From contig PQAS01000042.1 in assembly GCA_003104905.1 (NCBI GenBank), positions 124,001-188,000 on the forward strand: 64,000 nt of DNA. Reading direction: 5' to 3'. Positions within the stretch are counted from its first letter, which is position 1. Each line of letters starts with the position of its first letter. Positions 34,575-42,155 of this stretch are shown one piece after another. The notes beneath the pieces were generated by a model. That model saw only the letters and a program-made list of their open reading frames with translations, ran no database searches and had not been told where the DNA came from. Made by a program: the position numbers and the translations under genes. The DNA comes from Candidatus Methanoperedentaceae archaeon. Its GTDB lineage: Archaea; Halobacteriota; Methanosarcinia; Methanosarcinales; Methanoperedenaceae.

Positions 34575-35669
34575 ATGAAAAATTCACGCAAGATCCTATT
34601 TGTCATTATTCTGGCAATATTTGTATCAGGATGTCTTGAAGGCAAGAAGGCTCCATCTGAACCAATAAACCTTGTGAAAATGAGCGGACAGGAGATGATA
34701 CAGAGATTAGGAACAGGGGAAATTGCCGGATTCATTATGTGGGAACCTTATCCTGCAATAGCTGTTACAAAAGGGTACGGAAAAAACTTTATTTTTTCAG
34801 GAAAAATCTGGACAGAACATCCCTGTTGTGTGGTAGCGTATGATGATGACTGGTATAAGAAGACAAATAATTCAGATGAGATCCTGAAGCGCATGGCGCT
34901 GGTTCAGTTAAAATCCGTGGAATACATAAATAATGCAAAGCAGAGCGATTCACCTGACCATGGCCAATTGATAAATTATACCTTGAAGTTTGGGGGGATG
35001 ACAGATCCGGCTGCGGCAAATATGAGTCTTGCCGATGTGGAATTTGTTTATAATACTAATGTTGCCGGGGCAACGACATTTATCCAGCGAATACAGGATT
35101 TTAAGATTTTCGACATGACGAAATGGAACCAATCAGGATATAAGAACGCTTCAGATTATGCAAATTCACTCATAACAAACGATTATGTTGAGTGGGCAAT
35201 CAATAACAAAGATGAAAATCTCTCGAAGCTTTCATTGAAAGAACCTGTCAATATCCGATATGCATACCTTGTTAATGATATTCATGAACTGCCATTCTAT
35301 GTAGGATGGCAAAGAGGATATTATAAAGATTTAGGAATAAATATTTCCATAGCTGAGGGTGCACCATTCCAGAACGGAGCTTTTGAGATGCAAAATGGTT
35401 TCAAAGCCAATACGGTTGATGTGGGAAGTCTTGGAATACCACCAGTAATTATTCACAGGATAAACAGCAATGATTTTTCCAAAGATGACGCACGCGTTGG
35501 AGTGATCGCAGGGATGAATAATGAAGGGTCGGTGATCGTTGTGGCCAATAACATTACCTCCATTAAGGACTTGCAGGGAAAGACAGTTGGATTCCCCGGC
35601 CCTGGTACTATACAGCATGTTCTTTTCCTTATGGAGGCAGAAAAGGAAGGACTTACGGTCAGCTATTAA
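34575..35669 (+). CDS. ABC transporter binding lipoprotein (NMT1/SsuA-like), circularly permuted
   Basis: The protein begins with a lipoprotein signal (ILFVIILAIFVSGC, lipobox VSGC at about 17-20). Start ATG 34575 has gagga upstream. Residues 28-220 correspond to the second half of NMT1/SsuA-type binding proteins: VKMSGQEMIQRLGTGEIAGF, MWEPYPAIAVTKGYGK and the HPCCVVAY motif, then long helices. Residues 223-364 correspond to the first half: IRYAYLVNDIHELPFYVGWQ, VDVGSLGIPPVII and SIKDLQGKTVGFPGPGTIQH, and the protein stops where the second half normally continues. The order of the two halves is thus reversed, with total length equal to one domain pair. The TAATG junction couples it to the permease. 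Substrate (nitrate, sulfonate, taurine or similar) is not determinable. Confidence 0.8.
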   Translation: MKNSRKILFVIILAIFVSGCLEGKKAPSEPINLVKMSGQEMIQRLGTGEIAGFIMWEPYPAIAVTKGYGKNFIFSGKIWTEHPCCVVAYDDDWYKKTNNSDEILKRMALVQLKSVEYINNAKQSDSPDHGQLINYTLKFGGMTDPAAANMSLADVEFVYNTNVAGATTFIQRIQDFKIFDMTKWNQSGYKNASDYANSLITNDYVEWAINNKDENLSKLSLKEPVNIRYAYLVNDIHELPFYVGWQRGYYKDLGINISIAEGAPFQNGAFEMQNGFKANTVDVGSLGIPPVIIHRINSNDFSKDDARVGVIAGMNNEGSVIVVANNITSIKDLQGKTVGFPGPGTIQHVLFLMEAEKEGLTVSY

Positions 35670-36475
35670 TGAAAATCCAGACCGGGAAAAAAGGATTAAT
35701 AATAAATCTCCTTTCCCTTATCGTTTTTGCGCTGTTATGGCAGCTGCTGGTGATACTTGCCAGGAAAGATAGTTTCAATATTCCGTTTATTCGCCTGCGG
35801 GACATTCCTACGCCTGTTGAAACATGGATCGCACTTGCTGGTTCGATGTTCATCCAGATACACGGACCCGGTTTCACATATGGTATCATCAACCACGTTT
35901 ATGCCAGTCTGCAGCGTGTGATCGAAGGCGGAATAATTGCATTTATCATTGGCGTCCCGGTGGGTATCGGTGTTGGATATTCAAAGCTTCTCAGAAACTT
36001 ATTCAATCCTTTGATTGAAATTGTCCGAAATATGCCTCCGATGGCATGGATACCGCTTTCGATATTTATTTTCGTATCCGGCGGGTCGATATTTATTGTT
36101 TTTATTGGTGTTGTTTTTCCCATAATCCTCAACACTGTCCAGGGAGTAAAATCAACAGATTCAAGACTTATTGACGCTGCAAGAACACTTGGAGCTTCAG
36201 AATCAATGATAGTAAAAAAAGTTATTATTCCTTCAGCTTTTCCATCTATTATGACAGGCTTGAGGATCGGACTTGGTGTGGGATGGATGGCAATTGTTGC
36301 AGCAGAGATGGTTATCAGGAGCCCTGTAGGCCTTGGTTATTTTATCTGGAACATGGGAGACCTGGGGCGCTATTCGGAAATGGTGGCAGGTATGATAGTC
36401 ATAGGCGTGATCGGATATATTATGAATATTAGCATCCTTCTTTTGCAGAGGAGGTTCATAAAATGGGGAGATTAG
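35669..36475 (+). CDS. ABC transporter permease (SsuC/TauC-like)
   Basis: A 268-residue permease with six membrane segments and the conserved EAA loop IDAARTLGASESMIVKKVII followed by PSAFPSIMTGLRIGLGVGW, typical of nitrate/sulfonate/taurine importers. The ATG overlaps the stop of the binding-protein gene by one base, and its last 13 nt overlap the ATPase gene. The N-terminal loop between TM1 and TM2 is about 50 residues long. It forms the membrane channel of this importer. Confidence 0.92.
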   Translation: MKIQTGKKGLIINLLSLIVFALLWQLLVILARKDSFNIPFIRLRDIPTPVETWIALAGSMFIQIHGPGFTYGIINHVYASLQRVIEGGIIAFIIGVPVGIGVGYSKLLRNLFNPLIEIVRNMPPMAWIPLSIFIFVSGGSIFIVFIGVVFPIILNTVQGVKSTDSRLIDAARTLGASESMIVKKVIIPSAFPSIMTGLRIGLGVGWMAIVAAEMVIRSPVGLGYFIWNMGDLGRYSEMVAGMIVIGVIGYIMNISILLLQRRFIKWGD

Positions 36476-37224
36476 TCATAAATTCAGTGTCCAAGAAATT
36501 CAATGATTTTCTCGCGCTTGAAGATGTTAATTTTGAAGTTGAAGATGGTGAGTTCGTGTGCCTTCTTGGCCCCAGTGGATGCGGAAAAACAACCGTTCTT
36601 CGCCTTGCTGCAGGGCTGGAAGAACCGGATGATGGCTTTTTATGCCTGGATGGAAAGAAAATATCCGGTGTCAATAAAGAATGTGGTTTTGTCTTCCAGG
36701 AATACGCCCTTTTTCCATGGAGGACCGTGAAAGAGAATATCGAATTCGGACCTCAGGTGAAGGGAAAGACCAGTTTGGAATGCGAAAGGATATCAAAGCA
36801 TTATATAGACCTCGTAGGCTTGAGCGGGTTTGAAAACCATTACCCTGATGAATTGTCAGGGGGCATGAAACAGAGGGTCGGGATTGCAAGGGCTTATGCG
36901 AACAATCCGAAGCTATTATTAATGGATGAACCTTTCGGGGCGCTTGATGCCCAGACAAGAAATCTCATGCAGAGTGAATTATTAAGAATATGGGAGAAAG
37001 AACACATAAGCGTGCTTTTTGTAACCCACAGCGTGGATGAAGCCGTTTACCTTGGAGATAAGGTTGTTATCATGTCAGCGCGTCCGGGTAAAGTTAAAGA
37101 GATATTCGATGTTAAACTGGCACGCCCAAGGATACGGACAGGCCCTGAAGCCAATATAATAAGGGACAGGGTTTTGAAATCACTTGTCAGTGAGATAAAA
37201 ATAGCATCAAAACCCGGGCAATGA
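36463..37224 (+). CDS. ABC transporter ATPase (SsuB/TauB-like)
   Basis: A 253-residue ATPase with Walker A GPSGCGKTTVLRLAAG at about residues 37-52, Q-loop VFQEYALFPWRTV, signature LSGGMKQRVGIARAYA, Walker B LLLMDEPFGALDAQTR and H-loop FVTHSVDEAVYL. These are typical of the nitrate/sulfonate/taurine group. It is the third gene of a three-gene importer operon; no regulator is adjacent. Confidence 0.93.
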   Translation: MGRLVINSVSKKFNDFLALEDVNFEVEDGEFVCLLGPSGCGKTTVLRLAAGLEEPDDGFLCLDGKKISGVNKECGFVFQEYALFPWRTVKENIEFGPQVKGKTSLECERISKHYIDLVGLSGFENHYPDELSGGMKQRVGIARAYANNPKLLLMDEPFGALDAQTRNLMQSELLRIWEKEHISVLFVTHSVDEAVYLGDKVVIMSARPGKVKEIFDVKLARPRIRTGPEANIIRDRVLKSLVSEIKIASKPGQ

Positions 37225-37231
37225 CAATCAC

Positions 37232-37492
37232 TCACGCATACATGTAATTGTACTCATGAACCGGCCTTACCACATTAACGATATGGTTGGGGACCATTTT
37301 TTCCTCGTTGAGATTTTTAGCAACTATTTGAAGGAAATTTTCCTCTATGAAAGAGACTTCTTCCTTTGTCATTCCCTTTTGTTCCATGATCAATTCACTC
37401 TTTTCATTATAAACGCAAAGGGTTCCTTTTTCAGTATCTGAAATTACCTTCCATATCCTATCAACCGGTTGAATCCATGCCCATATTCCCAT
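37232..37492 (-). CDS. 86-residue hypothetical protein
   Basis: A small soluble protein with ribosome site GGAGG 8-9 nt before ATG 37492. It begins MGIWAWIQPVDRIWKVISD, has a short beta-hairpin-like segment (TLCVYNEKSELIMEQKG), then a helix (TKEEVSFIEENFLQIVAKNL) and ends HEYNYMYA. I do not recognise a family. A Fur/DtxR-like palindrome lies about 135 nt upstream, nearly identical to that before the 60-residue gene at 5005, so both may respond to a metal. Confidence 0.65.
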   Translation of the reverse strand: MGIWAWIQPVDRIWKVISDTEKGTLCVYNEKSELIMEQKGMTKEEVSFIEENFLQIVAKNLNEEKMVPNHIVNVVRPVHEYNYMYA

Positions 37493-37626
37493 ATTTGAAT
37501 CCTCCTTTAATCTTTTTTATCATGTCCCTTGAGGCCTTTTTCCTTTATTATCCTTAGGCCACGAGTTTGACACACATATCTCAGTTGAGTTATATTCTTA
37601 TTTAAATTTATCTATTAAAATTTTAA

Positions 37627-37644
37627 TAATCATGATAATAATTA
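37627..37644 (-). promoter_or_regulatory. Second copy of the Fur/DtxR-like palindrome
   Basis: taatcatgataataatta matches 17 of 18 bases of the element at 4966-4983. It lies between the 86-residue gene and the upstream beta-helix gene, in an AT-rich stretch with TATA-like sequences reading toward the 86-residue gene. Confidence 0.4.
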
Positions 37645-37659
37645 TTAGCCGTAGGGGTA

Positions 37660-38166
37660 TCAATTCCCCAATAGTTTATCAAGAAAACTCCGCTTGAATT
37701 TAACTCCATTTATAAAAATCTGTGCACCCTGGTTCTTTGAGACCTTGCCGACCTGTCTTGCAACTATTTTTCCTTTTATGGTATTTCCGATGCTCTTAAT
37801 TTCATCAGCTATTATTTCCCCGCCATTCATGGAACTTCCTGTTTCATCTCCGGCTTTCTTTACTTCGATCTTTCCACCTTTCATACAGGTTCCAAGCATG
37901 TTTCCAGCTATCTCCACAATGATCGTGCCCTTTTCAAGTTCAAAACCGATATAATCAAGGTCATTGCGAGAGAGGTGAAATATTTCCGGGCAGCTGCATT
38001 CGGCACATATCGATGTGAGGTAGCCGAGTACCATTTTCTCATACAAACTGCCGGGTTTTGATTCCAAAATCAGGTCTTTGATCTCATCACAATCTGTGGG
38101 TGCGATCTTTTTTATCTCAGCTTTGCTGACATTTGGGATTTGTTTGATAATTTCTTCAAGATCAAT
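37660..38166 (-). CDS. FwdC/GltS-like beta-helix protein, probable ATT start
   Basis: The coding frame runs from about 38172 to 37660. The first standard start is TTG 38067, but about 33 well-formed codons precede it (EEIIKQIPNVSKAEIKKIAP, then TDCDEIKDLIL). No ATG, GTG or TTG exists upstream; a TGA in the same frame lies at 38175-38173. AGGTGA is followed after 6 nt by ATT at 38166, giving 168 residues. The middle has two conserved cysteines (SICAECSCPEIFH). The second half is a right-handed beta-helix (GNMLGTCMKGGKIEVKKAGD, then ETGSSMNGGEIIADEIKSIG) like FwdC or the glutamate synthase C-terminal domain. Catalytic role unknown. It overlaps the JAMM gene upstream, so they are coupled. Confidence 0.7.
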   Translation of the reverse strand: MDLEEIIKQIPNVSKAEIKKIAPTDCDEIKDLILESKPGSLYEKMVLGYLTSICAECSCPEIFHLSRNDLDYIGFELEKGTIIVEIAGNMLGTCMKGGKIEVKKAGDETGSSMNGGEIIADEIKSIGNTIKGKIVARQVGKVSKNQGAQIFINGVKFKRSFLDKLLGN

Positions 38167-38168
38167 AA

Positions 38169-38567
38169 CTATTCACCTGATTCAAAGTCATTTTCTTCTT
38201 TGAACTCATAATCCACCACTTCGAGTTTGACCTGCACCCCGTCTTTATCATAGCATTTCCAGCTTCCGGAATCAAAAGGTGCGCCTGCGATAATATGGAC
38301 GATCCCTTTCTTACTGAAAAGTTCAAGATCGGCGCCGGATGGGGTAATATTCCCGGAGGGATGGCTGTGTACCGACCCTACGGTATGTATGTTGGGAAGC
38401 ATGAATAATTCCATCACTGCGCTTTCATCGCTTGACTCCGTGCCAGGGACCACGACAACTTCCGTAATGATATCCCCCCGGGCAGAGAGCATTCCTGCGA
38501 ATTCAAGGGGGGCGGATGATTTGCATACTTCAAGTATGAATTGTAAAGTTTCTCGCGCGATTTTCAT
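38169..38567 (-). CDS. JAMM/MPN+ metallopeptidase
   Basis: A 132-residue JAB1/MPN protein with the complete JAMM zinc motif: Glu22 in APLEFAGML, VHSHPSGNITPSGADLELF at about residues 66-84 (H-x-H-x10-D). Archaeal relatives remove ubiquitin-like SAMP tags from proteins. A SAMP-like gene is present at 44744-44950, giving a possible substrate (inference). Its stop codon region carries the ribosome site of the beta-helix gene. Confidence 0.88.
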   Translation of the reverse strand: MKIARETLQFILEVCKSSAPLEFAGMLSARGDIITEVVVVPGTESSDESAVMELFMLPNIHTVGSVHSHPSGNITPSGADLELFSKKGIVHIIAGAPFDSGSWKCYDKDGVQVKLEVVDYEFKEENDFESGE

Positions 38568-38626
38568 GTTATACCTGATTGGTGCGAAATGTATATATTA
38601 ACTTAGCATTATTAGAGGCAAGTCTT

Positions 38627-38700
38627 GGGCTGGTAGCTTAGACAGGCAGAGCGTCGGACTCTTAATCCGACGGCCGTGGGTTCAAATCCCTCCCAGCCCG
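38627..38700 (+). tRNA. tRNA-Lys (CTT)
   Basis: Full cloverleaf: acceptor GGGCTGG/CCAGCCC, D arm with AGCTTAGACAGGC, anticodon stem TCGGA/TCCGA with loop CTCTTAA giving CTT, T arm GTGGGTTCAAATCCCTC pairing. No intron; discriminator G at 38700. A TATA-like atatatta lies about 35 nt upstream. Confidence 0.95.
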
Positions 38701-38746
38701 TTTAAAAAATCAAATCTCTCATTTTGTTTGGAGTATTGGAGATTAA

Positions 38747-39199
38747 ATGAAAAGAATTATTGAAAAAAGTAAAAATTTATTCTTGATTGCTGTAGCATCA
38801 ACACTTATTGCTTCCATAATCGGATTTTTGTGGGGGCTGACAAAAACCTTTACCGTAATAATAAATCTCATACTGAGTTATGGAAAAAATCCTTTTGCAG
38901 CAATAGAACTTATCGAATTAATGGATATTTTCCTGATCGCTACGATACTCTATATTTTCGCTCTAGGCATGTACGAACTTTTCATAGGCAGCGTGAACCT
39001 TCCCGATTGGCTCATCATAAGAAATCTTCATGACCTGAAGGTAAAATTGAGCAGTGTAATAATCCTTGTTATGTGTATTACATTCCTGAAACACCTTGTG
39101 GAATGGCGGGATCCACAGGGGACGCTTTTCTTCGGGCTTGCAATCGCAGTTGTTACAGTATCGCTCATTGCATTCGGATATTTTGGGGGCGAGGATTGA
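38747..39199 (+). CDS. YqhA/UPF0114 family membrane protein
   Basis: A 150-residue protein with four membrane segments (TM1 near 13-35, LFLIAVASTLIASIIGFLWG; TM2 near 60-82; TM3 near 100-120; TM4 near 125-147). It has the family motifs MDIFLIATILYIFALGMYEL and LVEWRDPQGTLFFGLAIAVV. Function in the family is not established. tttggag lies about 15 nt upstream of ATG 38747. It follows tRNA-Lys on the same strand. Confidence 0.85.
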   Translation: MKRIIEKSKNLFLIAVASTLIASIIGFLWGLTKTFTVIINLILSYGKNPFAAIELIELMDIFLIATILYIFALGMYELFIGSVNLPDWLIIRNLHDLKVKLSSVIILVMCITFLKHLVEWRDPQGTLFFGLAIAVVTVSLIAFGYFGGED

Positions 39200-39238
39200 T
39201 GTTGGAGGGCTGTAAATTTGTATGAAAATAAGTGTTGA

Positions 39239-41989
39239 TTACTTCAGCGTAAGCTCGACCATACTTATCCCATCCGGAAGATGCGATACCGAAAATCCCA
39301 TATCTTCGCATGTCCTGATCATCCTGTAGTTATCTGTAAGAACCATTCCATAGATTTTCTCAAGATCTTTTTCTTGTGCTATTCCGATCATCATATCTAT
39401 AAGTTTATGTCCTAAACCTTTACCCTGAAAATCATCATGCACAACGACTGCAAATTCCCCTTTTTTAAAATCAGAATCCATAACGACTCTTGCGATCCCG
39501 ATAAATCTTTTTTCTTCTGAGTTCTTCTTTTCAAAGTGTTTTACTTGTGGAAGTACCGGAGTTCCCGGTATTCCATCCATTCTATTCCATTCCATGGATT
39601 TCATTTCCGCAACTATCTCCATCTCCCTGTCATAATCAATATTACAGAAACGGATAAGCCTCTCATGGGTGATTTTATTGATCGGATGGAAGAATCTGCC
39701 CCTTAATGCTTCTTCAGAAAGTGAGGACAGCATTTCGAATTCAAGAGGTTCATCTTCAGGGGAGATAGGCCGGAGGATCACATCCGTACCATCTGATAAT
39801 TTCCACGGTGTGACATATTTTGTGGGATACGGAGTAATTACAAGATGAGGGTGAAGGGTATTGATCTCCAGGGAATTCTTATCAACTACGATCCTGGCAT
39901 CAAGAGCATATGCCTTTCCATTTGAAATGGCAATGGGATTTATGTCAATTTCCATAATCTCAGGAAAATCCACTATAAGGTTTGAAAAATTAATAATTAT
40001 CTGTTCAATCTGTCGAATATCCGCAGGCTTTCTTCCTCTGTATCCCTGGAGCATTTTATAGACTTTTGTATGTTCCATCATTATCCTGGCAAGTGTCTGG
40101 TTAAGGGGCGGGATCCCTATAGAAAAATCTCCGATGATCTCCGCATCCACACCCCCTCTGCCGAAAAGTATCACCGAGCCAAAATCCTTATCTCTTTTTG
40201 CGCCAAGCAAAATCTCATAATCGACCTTTTCGATCATCTTCTGGACAGCAACTCCTGATATTCTGGCTTCAGGGAGCTTTTCCTTGACCCTCAATAACAT
40301 TTGTTCATATTCCTCTCGAAGCTTTTCTTCAGAAGAAATACCGACTACAACTCCCTTGATGTCGCTTTTATGAGTTATATCGGGCGATGCGATCTTCAGA
40401 ACTATGGGATAACCGATATTGATCGCAATTCTCACAGCCTCATCTGCACTTCTTGCAACTCGTGGTTTCGTATTGGGAATACCATAATTTCCCAGGAATC
40501 TCTTGGATTCTTCTTCATCAAGAATCGTTCTGCCTTCTCTTATGGTATTCCTGATAAGCGCTTTCAGGTTGCTTTTTGGCGGTGCCTGGTCTACGGGGAT
40601 ATCCGCCGGAGTTTCATATAGAAGCTTGAGATTTGATGCATATCTATACATGTAAAAATAGGTTTTTACAGCCTCTTCAGGCGTTTCATATGTAGGAATC
40701 CCATTCTGGATAGAAATCCTTTTTGCCTCCTGGACTTTTCTTCCTCCCATCCATACTATGATTATCGGTTTGGATGCGTTGGTCCCGATTTGCGCGATCT
40801 TATGTGAGAGCTCTTCCGGGTCGGCTTTCCCCTGGGGGGTGTAAATGATCAATATGCCATTAACCTCTGTGTCTTCCAGGCAAATGTTGAGGGATTTTGT
40901 AAATCTGTCAATATCCGCATCACCCAGCACATCAATCGGATTGCTCTTGCTCCAGTACGGCGGCAAAAAGGAATTCAAATCAGATAAAGATTTTTCAGAT
41001 AGCTCTGAAAGTTTTCCGCCCAATTCCATCAGAGTATCTGTGGCAAGAACTCCCGGACCTCCTGCATTTGTGATAATTGCAAGGCGATTTCCCTTGGGCA
41101 GATTTTTGGAATCAAGAACTGCGGCGGCATTAAACAGGTCTGCCACTTCTTTGACTCTTACAACGCCTGCTCTCTTAAAAGCGGCTTCATAGACCTGATC
41201 ATCTCCAGCCATTGATCCTGTATGCGAAAGTGCCGCTTTTGCACTTTCACTGAACCTTCCGGGCTTTACTATAATAATAGGTTTGTTGCGGGCAAATCCT
41301 CTTGAAGCGCTCATGAATTTTTTTGCATTTCCAACGCCTTCCATATAGAGCATTATGCTTCTTGTTTCGGGATTAGCTCCAAGATAATCCACAAGATCGC
41401 CAAAATCAATATCGATCATGGATCCAAGCGATGCGAACATGCTAAAACCAATACAATTATCTACAGCCCAGTCAAGTATCGCAGTGCCAAGTGCCCCGCT
41501 TTGTGATATGAATCCGATTTTTCCGGCTTCGGGATTTACTTTCAAAAAGGAGGCATTTAAACCGATACCGGGTATAATTACACCAAGACAGTTTGGCCCG
41601 ATTATACGTATTCCGTATTTTTTCCTTATCTCCTTTATCTTTTCTTCCAATTCTTTTCCCTCTTCCCCGAATTCCTTGAAACCTGAAGAAATGATAATTA
41701 ATCCTTCAACTCCAGCCTTTCCGCAGCTTTCAACCACATCGGGTACGGTGTTAGCCGGTGTCACCACGATACCAAGGTGTATTTTTTCAGGAATGTCTGT
41801 AATATCCGGATAGCATTCAATGCCCAGAATTGATTTTCTTCCGGGATTTACAGGAAATATTTTCCTTTTATCTGACAACAGCAAATTTTCCATAACAGTT
41901 CTTCCGATAGAGTCTTCTCTTTCAGTAGCTCCTATCAACGCAACCGTTTTTGGATTAAGCATAAATCTAATATCACCCAATTCATTCAC
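39239..41989 (-). CDS. ADP-forming acyl-CoA synthetase fused to a GNAT acetyltransferase domain
   Basis: The 916-residue protein has a CoA-binding domain (KTVALIGATEREDSIGRTVM), succinyl-CoA-ligase-like domains with KAALSHTGSMAGDD at about residue 250, an ATP-grasp domain (about 480-700; YPIVLKIASPDITHKSDIKG) and a C-terminal GNAT domain (about 720-916; FAVVVHDDFQGKGLGHKLID). This layout is shared by acetate:CoA ligases (ADP-forming) and PatZ/Pat protein acetyltransferases. The histidine of ALSHTG, the phosphorylated residue in active synthetases, is present, so ligase activity may be retained. Start is GTG 41989 or ATG 41962; the latter has GGGTGA 10 nt upstream. Confidence 0.88.
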   Translation of the reverse strand: MNELGDIRFMLNPKTVALIGATEREDSIGRTVMENLLLSDKRKIFPVNPGRKSILGIECYPDITDIPEKIHLGIVVTPANTVPDVVESCGKAGVEGLIIISSGFKEFGEEGKELEEKIKEIRKKYGIRIIGPNCLGVIIPGIGLNASFLKVNPEAGKIGFISQSGALGTAILDWAVDNCIGFSMFASLGSMIDIDFGDLVDYLGANPETRSIMLYMEGVGNAKKFMSASRGFARNKPIIIVKPGRFSESAKAALSHTGSMAGDDQVYEAAFKRAGVVRVKEVADLFNAAAVLDSKNLPKGNRLAIITNAGGPGVLATDTLMELGGKLSELSEKSLSDLNSFLPPYWSKSNPIDVLGDADIDRFTKSLNICLEDTEVNGILIIYTPQGKADPEELSHKIAQIGTNASKPIIIVWMGGRKVQEAKRISIQNGIPTYETPEEAVKTYFYMYRYASNLKLLYETPADIPVDQAPPKSNLKALIRNTIREGRTILDEEESKRFLGNYGIPNTKPRVARSADEAVRIAINIGYPIVLKIASPDITHKSDIKGVVVGISSEEKLREEYEQMLLRVKEKLPEARISGVAVQKMIEKVDYEILLGAKRDKDFGSVILFGRGGVDAEIIGDFSIGIPPLNQTLARIMMEHTKVYKMLQGYRGRKPADIRQIEQIIINFSNLIVDFPEIMEIDINPIAISNGKAYALDARIVVDKNSLEINTLHPHLVITPYPTKYVTPWKLSDGTDVILRPISPEDEPLEFEMLSSLSEEALRGRFFHPINKITHERLIRFCNIDYDREMEIVAEMKSMEWNRMDGIPGTPVLPQVKHFEKKNSEEKRFIGIARVVMDSDFKKGEFAVVVHDDFQGKGLGHKLIDMMIGIAQEKDLEKIYGMVLTDNYRMIRTCEDMGFSVSHLPDGISMVELTLK

Positions 41990-42155
41990 TCCCCCGTCAA
42001 CAAGGTGCTTGAGAAGAAACCTGTTATAATTATAATGCTTTGAAGGTATTTATATTTTTATTTATATGCTATAAATTATATTATAAAGTCATGCCATCAG
42101 AAAATTTTCTCATGAATCGCAAAATTAATAGATAATACTGCCATTAAGACCCCAG

